Positions 50,167 to 59,268 of a stretch of DNA of 64,000 nucleotides are shown one piece after another. The DNA lies in NCBI RefSeq assembly GCF_001424025.1, contig NZ_LMPZ01000001.1, positions 63,074-127,073 on the forward strand. Reading direction: 5' to 3'. Under the pieces are notes generated by a model. That model was not told the DNA's origin and did not search any database. It worked only from the letters and a program-made list of their open reading frames with translations. Origin of the DNA: Brevundimonas sp. Leaf363 (lineage in GTDB: Bacteria > Pseudomonadota > Alphaproteobacteria > Caulobacterales > Caulobacteraceae). The translations under genes and the position numbers were made by a program. Numbering within the stretch: the first letter of the stretch is position 1; each line of letters starts with the position of its first letter.

Positions 50167-51744
50167 TCAGTAGGCGTAAAGCCGCACCACCTGCGTCTGC
50201 ACGGGCCCCGGCGTCAGGCGGACGTGCCGCCCCTGATGGGTCTCGTCGCCGTTCAGCAGGCGCAGGGGCTTCCACTCGCCCGCCGCGTACTCGCCCAGCC
50301 AGACGCTCTCCAGCCCCGCCACCTTCGCCGGATCGGCGGCGGCGATCGTGATGGTCACGCCCGTGCCGATGACGACCAGTTCGTCGGCGCCGGTCTGCAG
50401 CACTAAGGCTCCGTGGCCGCGCAGGTCCTGCTGGTCGCGCGGCGTCCACGGATCGACCGGCGTCAAGGTCAGCACCCAGTCGCCCATCCGCATCGTTTCC
50501 GTATCCGCCATCGCCACGCCGTCGTCCCCGACCCGCGCCCGGAAGCCGTCCAGCCGATCCGTCCCGCGCGCGGGTGCGATCAAGGGCCAGGCGCCCTCGA
50601 CTTGGCGGTAGAGCGTCTCCAGCTCATCCGCCTTTTCCGGGGTCAGGTTCTCTATGGAGAAGGGGCTGAAGCCGATGGCGTCGTGGCGGCCGATGGCGAA
50701 CAGGGCGTTGGCGACGGTGTCGGCCCGGTTGGCCCGGTTGGCCTCGGGGATGAACAGGGCCTCGCCCGGCCGGTCGTAGGGCGCGATCCAGTCCGCGAAC
50801 CCCTCGAAATAGATGTCCGGCGCCAGCAGGTCGATCGACGGCGCGCCCGCGTCCCAGACCGGGAACAGATGCGCCAACGGCCCCGCGCTGGGGTATCCGC
50901 CCGGCGCGACGCCCGGCCGGTTCAGGGCCGCATCGACATACATCGGCAGCGGGTATCGCGCCTTGCCCGCCGCAGCGACCGCCTCGGCGTAGCGGGCGTA
51001 GGCCCAGGCCTGGAAAATCTCCTCGCCCGCCGGCGTGTCGCCGAACACCCGCCCCCAGCTGCCGGAGCGGCCGGGCGCCATCCGCGCCAGCAGTTCGGCG
51101 GGAACCTGACCGGCCCAGGCTGCATCGGCGACCGGGCCATGCTCCCTCGCAGTGGGCAGGAAGCCGATCTCGTTCTCGGCCTGCACCATGATCACGGTCC
51201 GCCGCTCGCCGTCCACCCGCGCCAGATGGCCCATCAGCGCCGCGAAGGCCGCCGCATCGGCGTCCCGCGTCGCCGGATCGAAGGCCGACAGGATCTCCTG
51301 CCGCCGCCCCTCAGCGTTCGTCGTGCGGGGAAACCGCGCCGCGTCCCGCTTCACCCAGGCCGGGACGTAGCTGGACATGGAATTCTTCCACGCCCCGAAC
51401 CACAAGATCACCAGCCGCTGGTCGTGCGCCCGCGCGCCCTCCAGCAGGCTGTCGACCGAGGCGAAATCGAACCGCCCCTCCTCCGGCTCGATCAGCTCCC
51501 ACGACACGGGCGCCAGCACGGTGTTCAGCCCGGCGCGCTGCAGTGTTTCCCAATGCGGGGCCATCGACTGCGGCGTCGAGGCGGTGGAGTTACCCAGTTC
51601 GCCGGCCAGCATGACGAACGGCCGGTCGTCGACCAGCAGCTGCAGCGTATCCTCGTGCGGAACCAGGCGCGGGATACTCTCCGCCGGCGCGGCCCCGGCG
51701 GTCAGGGTGAGGGCGGCGATCACGCAGAAGGCGATGCGGCGCAT
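50167..51744 (-). CDS. Secreted GH35-like glycosidase (beta-galactosidase-type, DUF5597)
   Basis: 525 aa from the ATG at 51744, giving the signal peptide [20 protein letters not shown]; an ATG at 51765 is less suitable. It is a TIM-barrel glycosidase: [29 protein letters not shown], the acid/base Glu in [12 protein letters not shown] and the likely nucleophile Glu in [12 protein letters not shown]. The C-terminal beta domain is typical of DUF5597 proteins, which cleave beta-galactosides or similar sugars in the periplasm. It is divergent from trmD. Confidence 0.85.
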   Translation of the reverse strand: MRRIAFCVIAALTLTAGAAPAESIPRLVPHEDTLQLLVDDRPFVMLAGELGNSTASTPQSMAPHWETLQRAGLNTVLAPVSWELIEPEEGRFDFASVDSLLEGARAHDQRLVILWFGAWKNSMSSYVPAWVKRDAARFPRTTNAEGRRQEILSAFDPATRDADAAAFAALMGHLARVDGERRTVIMVQAENEIGFLPTAREHGPVADAAWAGQVPAELLARMAPGRSGSWGRVFGDTPAGEEIFQAWAYARYAEAVAAAGKARYPLPMYVDAALNRPGVAPGGYPSAGPLAHLFPVWDAGAPSIDLLAPDIYFEGFADWIAPYDRPGEALFIPEANRANRADTVANALFAIGRHDAIGFSPFSIENLTPEKADELETLYRQVEGAWPLIAPARGTDRLDGFRARVGDDGVAMADTETMRMGDWVLTLTPVDPWTPRDQQDLRGHGALVLQTGADELVVIGTGVTITIAAADPAKVAGLESVWLGEYAAGEWKPLRLLNGDETHQGRHVRLTPGPVQTQVVRLYAY

Positions 51745-51811
51745 GGCGTTCCAGGAAGCTTGCATCCCCCACCATGTCCGATCCGGCCGCGATCGGCTAT
51801 GGACCCGCCCC

Positions 51812-52537
51812 ATGCCCTTCACCGCTACCGTCCTGACCATGTTCCCCGAGGCCTTTCCGGGCCCGCTGGGGGTGTCGCTGATCGGCACGGCGTGGCGCGA
51901 GAAGGGGCTGTGGAGCCTGGAAACCCTTGACATCCGGGGCTTCAGCGAGGATAGGCGCGGCTTCCTCGACGACACCCCTGCGGGCGGCGGCGCGGGAGCT
52001 GTGCTCAAGGCGGACGTGGTGGCCCGGGCGGTGGATAGCCTGTCGGGGCCAAAGCGGCCGCTTTTGTACATGAGCGCCCGGGGTCGGCCCCTGACCCAGG
52101 CACGCGTGAAGGAATGGGCCAAGGCGGACGGCATTGTCGTCCTTTGCGGCCGGTTCGAGGGGGTGGACCAGCGGGTGCTCGACGCCCGGGGGTTCGAGGA
52201 GGTCGCCGTCGGCGACGCGGTCCTGGCCGGTGGCGAGGCGGCGGCGATGGTGGCGATCGAGGCGTGCGTACGACTGATCCCCGGAGTGCTCGGCTCGGGC
52301 GAAAGCCTGTCGTCCGAGAGTTTCGAGGACGGCCTTCTGGAACATCCGCAGTTCACGCGACCGCGGACGTTCGAGGGGCTGGAGATACCCGAGGTCCTGC
52401 TGTCGGGCGACCACAAGAAGGTCGCATCCTGGCGTCAGAAGCAGCGGGAAGAGACCACGCGGGAACGGCGTCCAGACCTCTGGGCCGCCCACCTCGCCAA
52501 CTTACAGCTAAAGGGCGCAAAGCCCGTGGAGACATGA
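51812..52537 (+). CDS. trmD: tRNA (guanine37-N1)-methyltransferase TrmD
   Basis: 241 aa from the ATG at 51812; the earlier open frame is a shadow of the glycosidase gene. [15 protein letters not shown] starts the SPOUT domain. [40 protein letters not shown] and [16 protein letters not shown] form the knot and catalytic region. It methylates G37 in tRNA. It is one base from rplS, the usual bacterial pairing. Confidence 0.97.
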   Translation: MPFTATVLTMFPEAFPGPLGVSLIGTAWREKGLWSLETLDIRGFSEDRRGFLDDTPAGGGAGAVLKADVVARAVDSLSGPKRPLLYMSARGRPLTQARVKEWAKADGIVVLCGRFEGVDQRVLDARGFEEVAVGDAVLAGGEAAAMVAIEACVRLIPGVLGSGESLSSESFEDGLLEHPQFTRPRTFEGLEIPEVLLSGDHKKVASWRQKQREETTRERRPDLWAAHLANLQLKGAKPVET

Positions 52538-52538
52538 C

Positions 52539-52964
52539 ATGAATATCGTTCAGCAGCTGAACGCCGAAGAAAAAGCCCGCGTCCTGGGCGACCGCAAGAT
52601 CCCGGACTTCCAGCCCGGCGACACCCTGCGCGTCAATGTGAAGATCAAGGAAGGCGAGCGCGAGCGCGTCCAGGCCTTTGAAGGCGTCTGCATCGCCCGT
52701 GACGGCGGCGGCATCAGCGAGACCTTCACCGTGCGCAAGATTTCCTTCGGCGAGGGCGTCGAACGCCGCTTCCCGATCCTGTCGCCGAACGTCGAGTCGA
52801 TCGAAGTGAAGCGCCGCGGCGTCGTCCGGCGCGCCAAGCTGTACTACCTGCGCGACCGTCGCGGTAAGTCGGCCCGGATCGCCGAGCGCCAGACCGCCCG
52901 CGCGCCCAAGGGCGCCCAGGTGCCGGTCACCGGCACGGCCGACACCCCGGACGCCGAATCCTGA
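52539..52964 (+). CDS. rplS: 50S ribosomal protein L19
   Basis: 141 aa. [48 protein letters not shown] and [20 protein letters not shown] are diagnostic of bL19. It has a C-terminal extension of about 20 residues ([14 protein letters not shown]) beyond the E. coli protein, common in this group. It is the last gene of the trmD-rplS transcript and is followed by an intrinsic terminator. Confidence 0.98.
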   Translation: MNIVQQLNAEEKARVLGDRKIPDFQPGDTLRVNVKIKEGERERVQAFEGVCIARDGGGISETFTVRKISFGEGVERRFPILSPNVESIEVKRRGVVRRAKLYYLRDRRGKSARIAERQTARAPKGAQVPVTGTADTPDAES

Positions 52965-52987
52965 AATCAGGCTGACGTCAGATACTG

Positions 52988-53018
52988 AAAAGCCCCGGCG
53001 GAAACGCCGGGGCTTTTT
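52988..53018 (+). terminator. Rho-independent terminator after rplS
   Basis: AAAAGCCCCGGCG (52988-53000), GAAA loop, CGCCGGGGCTTTTT (53005-53018): a 13-bp perfect stem ending in a T-run. It is the clearest intrinsic terminator in the window. The A-run on the other strand lets it also serve the convergent gene at 53046. Confidence 0.93.
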
Positions 53019-53045
53019 GCATTTCGAGCGTCCGCTCAAGCGCCG

Positions 53046-53525
53046 CTAGTTCGGGAACAGTTCGCCGCTGGCGTCCCTCTGGCCTTCCAGACTGTGCTTC
53101 AGGCCCCGCATTTCCGCCTGGCCGTCGGCGACGCTGGCGTGGGCCCGGCGGATGGTTTCGCGGGTCGTGGCGGACAGCTTCGGGTCGGCGATCGCCTTCT
53201 CGAAGCGCTGGCCGATCCCCTGGTCCGCATCGATGGCGTCGATGGGCGCGGTGTCCGGCATCAGGGCGTGGCGGATGTCCATCAGGGCGCGCTTGCCCTT
53301 GGCCAGGATCGAACCGCTCTCGGCCGGCTCGCCGCCCAGGCCGCGCACGGCCCCCTGAAGCTCGCCGGCCACGTCGCGGCGGGCGAAGCTGCGTTCTTCC
53401 AGCAGGGCGCGGCGGCTGGCGTCTTCGGTCTCGGCGGCGGCGTCGCGATAGATGTCGGCGCTGTCCAGGGCCGCGCCGATCAGGCCGTTCAGAACTTGGA
53501 TGTCATGGTCGTTGGGGTTGGACAT
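53046..53525 (-). CDS. PA2169-family (DUF2383) four-helix-bundle protein
   Basis: 159 aa, all helical: LNGLIGAALDSADIYRDAAA, ALLEERSFARRDVAGELQGA and LSATTRETIRRAHASV. The arrangement matches the PA2169/DUF2383 ferritin-like bundle. Such proteins are often stress-induced and their function is unknown. It is monocistronic. Confidence 0.78.
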   Translation of the reverse strand: MSNPNDHDIQVLNGLIGAALDSADIYRDAAAETEDASRRALLEERSFARRDVAGELQGAVRGLGGEPAESGSILAKGKRALMDIRHALMPDTAPIDAIDADQGIGQRFEKAIADPKLSATTRETIRRAHASVADGQAEMRGLKHSLEGQRDASGELFPN

Positions 53526-53593
53526 TCGGGTCTCCGTTCCTTCAGGAAACGCCTATCGACCCGCTGAGGTTTCGCCCGTCCGGGCCCAAAGCC

Positions 53594-54394
53594 TCACAGC
53601 CTGGTGCGCAGCGACCACAGCTCGGGGAAGCAGCGCCGCTCCAGCGTCGAGGCCAGATAGGCCGCGCCGTCGGTCCCGCCCGTGCCGCGCCGCCGCCCGA
53701 TGATCCGCTCGACCGTCACGACGTGCTTGTGCCGCCAGGTGGTCAGGGCGTCGTCCAGATCGACCAGCTTCTCGGCCAGTTGATACAGGGCCCAATGGCG
53801 TTCGGTGTCGCGGTAGACCTCCAGCCACGCCGCCTCGACGGCCTCGGACGGCTGATAGGGCTGGCTGACGTCGCGGCCCAGCACCTCGGCCGGAACATCC
53901 ACGCCCGCTTTGGCCAGTTGCTCCAGCGCCAGATCATAGAGACTGGGCGCATCCAGCGCCGCCTTCAGCGCCGCCCAGGCCGCGGGCCGATCTTCATGGA
54001 AGACCAGGAAGCGCGGATCCTTCAGACCCAGCATGCTCTCCAGCCGCCGGAACTGGTCGCTCTGAAAGCCCGAGCTGGAGCCCAGCACGCCCCGGAACCG
54101 CAGGTAGTCCGCCGGCGTCAGGGTGGACAGGATGTCCCAGCTCTGGGTCATCACCGCCTGGATGCGGCTGACGCGGGCCAGGCTCTTGTAGCTGGCGCCC
54201 AGGTCTCCCGCGCCGATCCGCGCCATGGCCAGTCCGACCTCGTGCAGGATCTGCTTGAGCCACAGCTCCTTGGTCTGGTGGATGATGACGAACAGCATCT
54301 CGTCATGCTGATCCGACAGCGGCTTCTGCGCCGCCAGCAGTTCATCCAGCGCCAGATAGCCGGCGTAGGTCATGTCCGAAGGCGCGTCGCTCAC
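53594..54394 (-). CDS. kynA: Tryptophan 2,3-dioxygenase
   Basis: 266 aa from a GTG at 54394 that overlaps the corA stop (GTGA). An in-frame start 24 bases upstream lies inside corA. MTYAGYLALDELLAAQKPLS, HDEMLFVIIHQTKELWLKQ and WRHKHVVTVERIIG (heme His) with GTGGTDG are diagnostic. The heme enzyme opens the indole ring of L-tryptophan to N-formylkynurenine. No kynB or kynU is nearby. Confidence 0.95.
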   Translation of the reverse strand: MSDAPSDMTYAGYLALDELLAAQKPLSDQHDEMLFVIIHQTKELWLKQILHEVGLAMARIGAGDLGASYKSLARVSRIQAVMTQSWDILSTLTPADYLRFRGVLGSSSGFQSDQFRRLESMLGLKDPRFLVFHEDRPAAWAALKAALDAPSLYDLALEQLAKAGVDVPAEVLGRDVSQPYQPSEAVEAAWLEVYRDTERHWALYQLAEKLVDLDDALTTWRHKHVVTVERIIGRRRGTGGTDGAAYLASTLERRCFPELWSLRTRL

Positions 54395-55350
54395 AGCCAG
54401 CCCTTCTTCTTGAACCACAGCAGCGGCAGGATCGCCGCCACCACCATCGCCGCGACGGCCGTGGGATAGCCGCCCATCCAGTGCAGCTCGGGCATGTGAT
54501 CGAAATTCATGCCGTAGATGGAGGCGATCAGCGTCGGCGGCATGAAGGCCACGGCCGCCACCGAAAAGATCTTGATGATCGACGACTGCTCGATGTTGAT
54601 CAGGCCCAAGGCGGCTGAGAGCTGGAAGTTGATGTTGGCCGCGATCGCCTGATTGTGGGTGATCAGGCTCTGGGCGTCCGCGCTGAGCGACCGCAGATGT
54701 TCGCGCCGGTCGGCGTCATGCGCCAGCTGGCCGTCCAGATTGACGAAGGCGAAAACCCGCAGCAGGCCCGCCAGGCTCTGCTCCAGCCGGGCGTTGGCGA
54801 TCTGGGCCCGGCCCAGCTTGGTGATCAGCTTCTCGAACCCGACCGTGCGCCCCTCGGCGAAGACGTGGTTCGAAATCGCCTCGACCCGCGTCACGGTCTT
54901 GGACAGCACGTCGGAGTTGCGGTCGATCACCGCCTCCATCAGGTGCAGGAACAGCGCCGGGCCCGCGTCGCACAGGGCCGGCTCCTTGGCCAGCTTGGCG
55001 TCCAGCGTGGCGAACGGGCGCGGGTTGAAATAGCGGATGGTGATCAGCGGCCCGCCGGTCAGGATGAAGGTGACCGGGTCGATGGCGGGGATGTCCGCGT
55101 CGCCGTTGTGGATCAGGTCTGCGGTCGCATAGATGGTGCCGTCGTCGCGATAGACGCGGCTGGACGCCTCCAGCTCCTGCATCTCCTCGCGGGTGGGGAT
55201 CGACAGGTTCAGGGCCGCCTCCAGCCCCAGTTCCTCGTCGCGCGTCGGGGCGACCAGGTCCAGCCAGATGACGTCGGGCCCCAGGCTTTCGCCGGGTCGA
55301 GGCGTGTGGATTTCGCAGGTCGCACCGCCCGCGCGGTAAAGCCGGATCAT
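54391..55350 (-). CDS. corA: CorA-family Mg2+/divalent cation transporter
   Basis: 319 aa. A cytoplasmic N-domain (MIRLYRAGGATCEIHTPRPG ... PTREEMQELE) precedes a long stalk helix and two C-terminal membrane helices. The pore signature YGMNFDHMPE is present, and the tail is the basic LLWFKKKGWL. It takes up Mg2+ (or Co2+/Ni2+). It is coupled to kynA by GTGA. Confidence 0.92.
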   Translation of the reverse strand: MIRLYRAGGATCEIHTPRPGESLGPDVIWLDLVAPTRDEELGLEAALNLSIPTREEMQELEASSRVYRDDGTIYATADLIHNGDADIPAIDPVTFILTGGPLITIRYFNPRPFATLDAKLAKEPALCDAGPALFLHLMEAVIDRNSDVLSKTVTRVEAISNHVFAEGRTVGFEKLITKLGRAQIANARLEQSLAGLLRVFAFVNLDGQLAHDADRREHLRSLSADAQSLITHNQAIAANINFQLSAALGLINIEQSSIIKIFSVAAVAFMPPTLIASIYGMNFDHMPELHWMGGYPTAVAAMVVAAILPLLWFKKKGWL

Positions 55351-55387
55351 GGGGCCTTATGCGGCCAAAACCCCCGGGCCGGAAAGC

Positions 55388-55924
55388 CTAGTTGTGGCCG
55401 GCGCCCGGCGTGGCGACCGAGGCGATCTCGGTCCCGGCGCGGTAGGCGTCGCGGGCGCCGTGGTAGATGAAGCCGTAGGTCGGATAGACCGTGGTGCCCA
55501 GGTCGTGGATCGGATTGTACCAGACCTTGACCTGCGACCAGTCGTTGGCGCCCGAGACGTCGACGACGGTGACGTTCTCCTCGACCCGGCCGCGGCTGCC
55601 GCCCCAGTTGGCGTGGGTCACGCGGATGACGCGGTCGGTCAGGATGTCGGAGACGACGGCGACGTGGCCCCGGCTCATCCGGCCCTCGGGACGGAAGACC
55701 AGCACCGAGCCGGTTTCCGGCGCGCGGCCGGTGCGGAAGCGGCTGGTCGCCTGGTTCCACCAGGTCCACGCGTCGCCGAAGATCTGGATGCCCGAGAACA
55801 TCCGGGCGAAGGTCACGCACTGCCAGTAGGGCTCGTCGGCCTTCGCCGACGCCGGCGCGGTGACGCCGAACAGAGAAAAAGCAAGGGTCGCTGCAACCAC
55901 AGCGGCTTTGAGCTGTTTCATCAT
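55388..55924 (-). CDS. Secreted CHAP-domain amidase/endopeptidase
   Basis: 178 aa from the ATG at 55924 (a second ATG follows directly). The signal peptide is KAAVVAATLAFSLFGVTAPA. The CHAP domain shows the catalytic Cys in YWQCVTFARM, the His in RGHVAVVSDI and the Asn region in THANWGGSRG. It probably cleaves peptidoglycan peptides in the periplasm. Confidence 0.85.
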   Translation of the reverse strand: MMKQLKAAVVAATLAFSLFGVTAPASAKADEPYWQCVTFARMFSGIQIFGDAWTWWNQATSRFRTGRAPETGSVLVFRPEGRMSRGHVAVVSDILTDRVIRVTHANWGGSRGRVEENVTVVDVSGANDWSQVKVWYNPIHDLGTTVYPTYGFIYHGARDAYRAGTEIASVATPGAGHN

Positions 55925-55964
55925 GTTCGCTGGATATCCCGACCTGCCCCGAAGACGGTCAGGG

Positions 55965-57122
55965 TTAAACGATAGGGCCGGGCGGTTGAAGACGCGTCTC
56001 TCGCGAATTGGTGCGCTGCGTTGACGCACCCGTTCGCTTCGCACGCGCATCGGCAAGGCCTCGCAGCCAGCGACGGGCGGGCTTCTCGACCAAGTGATAC
56101 GAGACCATGGCGGCGGGGACGAGGCCCACCAGCACCACCAGCCAGACCACGGGCGGCAGGCCCGCATCGCCCAGCCCCAGCGCCTTCTTAGCCAGGTTCA
56201 CGGCCACCAGCTTGTAGGGCGTCAGCACCATATAGACCGAGTAGCTGACCTCCCCCAGATAGACGGCCGGGGCCGACGCCAGCACGCCGGCGCGGGCGTT
56301 GGGCAGGCAGGACAGCGCCAGGATCAGGCCGCCCGCCATCACCACCGTTATCGCGTCCCACAGGCCGAAGGCAGCGCTGGCCAGCATCAGGCAGGCGAAC
56401 ACCCCGGCGCACAGCCCCGGATGTCTCAGAGGCCGGGCGCGGTAGACGAGATAGAGGGCGCAGCCCAGGGCGAAGCACGGCACGATGCGAAGCGCGCCCC
56501 AGCGGATGGTCGCCTCGGTCAGGGCGAAGCCCGTCAGCTGCGGGAAGATCCAGTATAGGCCGCCCAGCACCGCGACCGCCGCCGTCACGGCCGCCCATGG
56601 CCGCGCCCGCAGCCTCCAGGCGACGAAGGCGAAGGCAGGGAACGTCAGATAGGCGAACCATTCCGCCGAGATCGACCACGACGGGTGGTTCCAACCGGCC
56701 GTCGGCGCGAAGCCCCAGGCGTGCACCATCAAAAGATTGGCCGGCAGCGACGACCAGCTGAGGATATTGGCGTCGATGGCCATGCCGGCCGCCGTCGCTG
56801 CGACGCCCAGCACGCCCACCGCCGTCAGGGTGAACAGATGGAGCGGATAGACCCGCGCGATTCTGGCCCAGAGAAAGCCCTTGTAGGAAAACCGCTTCTC
56901 GCCGGCCGCCGCCAGATAGACGTGGCTGAGGATGAAGCCGGACAGGACGAAGAACAGCTCGACGCCCAAGTACCCCTTGGCCGCAAGACCCGGCGAAATC
57001 TGTCCTGCGGCGCCTCCGCCGCTCAAATCCGGCCAAAAGGCGTAGACGGCGACCCAAGCTGCGGCCATGAAGCGGAGCGCGGTCAGTGAACGCAGGTCCT
57101 GGGGTGTTTCAACCGGGGTCAT
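55965..57122 (-). CDS. Acyltransferase-3 (OafA/YrhL-like) membrane protein
   Basis: 385 aa from the ATG at 57122. About ten membrane helices. LRSLTALRFMAAAWVAVYAF, YLGVELFFVLSGFILSHVYL, LWARIARVYPLHL and PSWSISAEWFAYL are the conserved blocks. It transfers acetyl or other acyl groups to surface or exported sugars. It lies 40 bp upstream of the CHAP gene (co-directional) and is divergent from the hypothetical gene at 57171. Confidence 0.9.
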   Translation of the reverse strand: MTPVETPQDLRSLTALRFMAAAWVAVYAFWPDLSGGGAAGQISPGLAAKGYLGVELFFVLSGFILSHVYLAAAGEKRFSYKGFLWARIARVYPLHLFTLTAVGVLGVAATAAGMAIDANILSWSSLPANLLMVHAWGFAPTAGWNHPSWSISAEWFAYLTFPAFAFVAWRLRARPWAAVTAAVAVLGGLYWIFPQLTGFALTEATIRWGALRIVPCFALGCALYLVYRARPLRHPGLCAGVFACLMLASAAFGLWDAITVVMAGGLILALSCLPNARAGVLASAPAVYLGEVSYSVYMVLTPYKLVAVNLAKKALGLGDAGLPPVVWLVVLVGLVPAAMVSYHLVEKPARRWLRGLADARAKRTGASTQRTNSRETRLQPPGPIV

Positions 57123-57170
57123 GCGGCCTATCTGCACCAGATGCGCTTTCAGAAGCTTTAAGGCGAGACG

Positions 57171-57614
57171 ATGAGCGAGACTCAACTTCCGATTGCAGGC
57201 TTGATAAAGATCGCCTGTATCCGGTCTGGACTGGACGCCGATACGGTGACCCGGATCCTGACGTTCGCCCTGGGTCTGGTTGACCGCCACGCGGCGCCGG
57301 AAGCGGCGCGGCGCCTCTACGACGCGGTGCCGGGCTCCGAAGCCCTGGCCCGGTCGCCGGCCGCCGGACCGCAGAAGTCGAGCGGCGGTCTGTTCTCCGG
57401 CCTCATGCGCGGCGCGGCGGGCCTGTCGGGCCCGGCCATCAGCGAGGCCATGGGCGCCGCCGATGCGCTCAAGAAGGACGGCGTCGACCGCGACACCCTG
57501 TCCCGGACGCTGAAGGCCACGCGCCGGGCGGTCGAGTTCAAGACCGGCCACGACTTTGTCGGCGACGCCCTGAAGACCATCCCGGGCGTCGGCAAGCTGA
57601 TGGGCGCCGACTAG
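57171..57614 (+). CDS. Conserved-looking hypothetical protein
   Basis: 147 aa. No signal peptide. An N-terminal helical part (AGLIKIACIRSGLDADTVTR) is followed by a Gly/Ala/Ser-rich middle (SSGGLFSGLMRGAAG) and a C-terminal helix-turn ending IPGVGKLMGAD. The composition recalls small DUF2780-like proteins, but I do not assign it. It ends 9 bp from the convergent lipoprotein gene; two CTAG stops sit 13 bp apart. Confidence 0.65.
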   Translation: MSETQLPIAGLIKIACIRSGLDADTVTRILTFALGLVDRHAAPEAARRLYDAVPGSEALARSPAAGPQKSSGGLFSGLMRGAAGLSGPAISEAMGAADALKKDGVDRDTLSRTLKATRRAVEFKTGHDFVGDALKTIPGVGKLMGAD

Positions 57615-57623
57615 GCTCGGCGA

Positions 57624-58061
57624 CTAGGCCGGCGGCATCGCCGCCAGCGCCGCGCTCTGGATGGCGCAGCCGTTCAGCGCCTCGCCGCCGATATCGACCC
57701 GGGCCGTCAGCGGATAGGTCCGGTCGCTCATTCCGTCCGAACATTCGGTCGCCATCAGAGTGACGACCAGCGCCGTCCCGGCGGTCGTCGTGGCCGTGTA
57801 CGTCGCCACCGTGCCCTGGACCACCGCGCCGGGGTTCGGCGCCGTTTGCTCGGGCCGGTCCACGCCGGAATAGGTCAGGCCCCCCGGCCTGATGTCCACA
57901 CCCCAGAAGGGCTCGGTCCCCAGCGCCCGGATCGGCTGATCCAGCTGGACCCCGCCCAGGACGGGCGCGGGCGCCGGAGCCGGCGGCTCGGGTGCGGGCG
58001 TCGGCTCGGAACAGGCGGCGACCGTCAGGATGAGGGCCAGCGGGGTCAGGCGCTTGATCAT
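57624..58061 (-). CDS. COG3650-like lipoprotein
   Basis: 145 aa from the ATG at 58061. The lipoprotein signal is MIKRLTPLALILTVAAC (lipobox TVAAC), followed by a proline-rich linker. IRALGTEPFWGVDIRPGG and CSDGMSDRTYPLTARV are typical of the COG3650 (MliC-adjacent) family of small envelope proteins. The function is unknown. Two cysteines in the last third could form a disulfide. Confidence 0.78.
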   Translation of the reverse strand: MIKRLTPLALILTVAACSEPTPAPEPPAPAPAPVLGGVQLDQPIRALGTEPFWGVDIRPGGLTYSGVDRPEQTAPNPGAVVQGTVATYTATTTAGTALVVTLMATECSDGMSDRTYPLTARVDIGGEALNGCAIQSAALAAMPPA

Positions 58062-58143
58062 CGGACTCTCCGGAAACACGGTCCCGATCAGGACCCTTCA
58101 GGCGGGGCGTCGTCAAGGCGGCGCCGGGCGCTATGATCCCCTC

Positions 58144-59268
58144 ATGCCGATTCGCCCGCACGCCCGGCCCAGCCTGACCGCCTTCGAGTTCTTCGCGGGC
58201 GGCGGTCTGGCGGGTCTTGGGCTTCAGGCCGGCGGCTTCCGCTCCACCTTCGCCAACGACTTCGACGCCGCCAAGGCGCGCGCCTTCCGCGCGAACCATT
58301 CCGGGACGCCGATGGTCGAGGGCGACGTCTGGGGGCTGTCCGCCGCCGACCTGCCCGGCCGCCCCGACCTGTGCTGGGCCTCCTCTCCCTGCCAGGATCT
58401 GAGCCTGGCCGGCGCGCGCAAGGGGCTGGAGGGCGTGCGGTCCGGGGCCTTCTGGGGCTTCTGGCGACTGATACAGGCGCTGGACGCCGAGGGCCGCGGC
58501 CCGCGCGCGATCGTCATCGAGAACGTCGCCGGCCTGCTCAGCTCCAACCAAGGCCGCGACTTCGCCGCCGTCTGTACGGCGATGGCCGAGGCCGGTTTCC
58601 GCGTCGGCGCGCTGGAGATCGACGCGGCCCTGTGGCTGCCGCAGTCACGGCCGCGTCTGTTCATCGTCGGCTTGCGGGGCGCCGAAGGACAGGAGCGGAC
58701 AGCCCCTGCCCTGCCCTTCCACAGCGACCGGCTGGTCGCCGCCCACGCCGCCTTGCCGCCAGCCGTCCGTGACGCCTGGGCCTGGTGGTCGCTCGACGCG
58801 CCGCCACGGCGCAACGCCGATCTGGCCGCCCTGCTGGAGCCGGACGCCGACTGGCTGGACGCGGACGCCTCGGCCCGCCTGCTCGATCTGGCCGCACCGC
58901 TGCACCGCGCGCGGATCGAGGCGGCGACGACGCCCGGCGCGGCCTTCCTGCGCATCCGCACCGAGCACGGGGTCAAGCACCAGCGGCTGGAGGCGCGGTT
59001 CGACGGCTTGGCCGGATGCCTGCGCACGCCGGCGGGCGGATCGTCGCGCCAGTTCGTCGTCGCGCCCGGCCCGGACGGCCCGCGCCTGCGCCGCCTGACG
59101 GCCCGCGAGGCCGCGCGCCTGATGGGCTGCTCCGAGGACTACGTGCTGCCGAAGAGCCAGAGCGCCGGGCTGAAGCTGATGGGCGATGCGGTGGCCGTGC
59201 CCGTGGTGCGGGCGCTGGCGGAACGCCTGCTGGCCCCGGCGCTGACCGGCGCCCGCGCGGCCGCCTAG
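58144..59268 (+). CDS. Solitary DNA cytosine-5 methyltransferase
   Basis: 374 aa from the ATG at 58144. Motif I is FEFFAGGGLAGLGL, motif IV is SSPCQDLSLAG with catalytic Cys83, motif VI is VIENV (Glu126), motif VIII is QSRPRLF and motif X is LKLMGDAVAVPVV. The target-recognition region lies between about 200 and 300. No restriction endonuclease or Vsr gene is next to it, so it looks like an orphan epigenetic methylase. Its TAG shares CTAG with mltA. The target sequence cannot be read from the protein. Confidence 0.93.
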   Translation: MPIRPHARPSLTAFEFFAGGGLAGLGLQAGGFRSTFANDFDAAKARAFRANHSGTPMVEGDVWGLSAADLPGRPDLCWASSPCQDLSLAGARKGLEGVRSGAFWGFWRLIQALDAEGRGPRAIVIENVAGLLSSNQGRDFAAVCTAMAEAGFRVGALEIDAALWLPQSRPRLFIVGLRGAEGQERTAPALPFHSDRLVAAHAALPPAVRDAWAWWSLDAPPRRNADLAALLEPDADWLDADASARLLDLAAPLHRARIEAATTPGAAFLRIRTEHGVKHQRLEARFDGLAGCLRTPAGGSSRQFVVAPGPDGPRLRRLTAREAARLMGCSEDYVLPKSQSAGLKLMGDAVAVPVVRALAERLLAPALTGARAAA

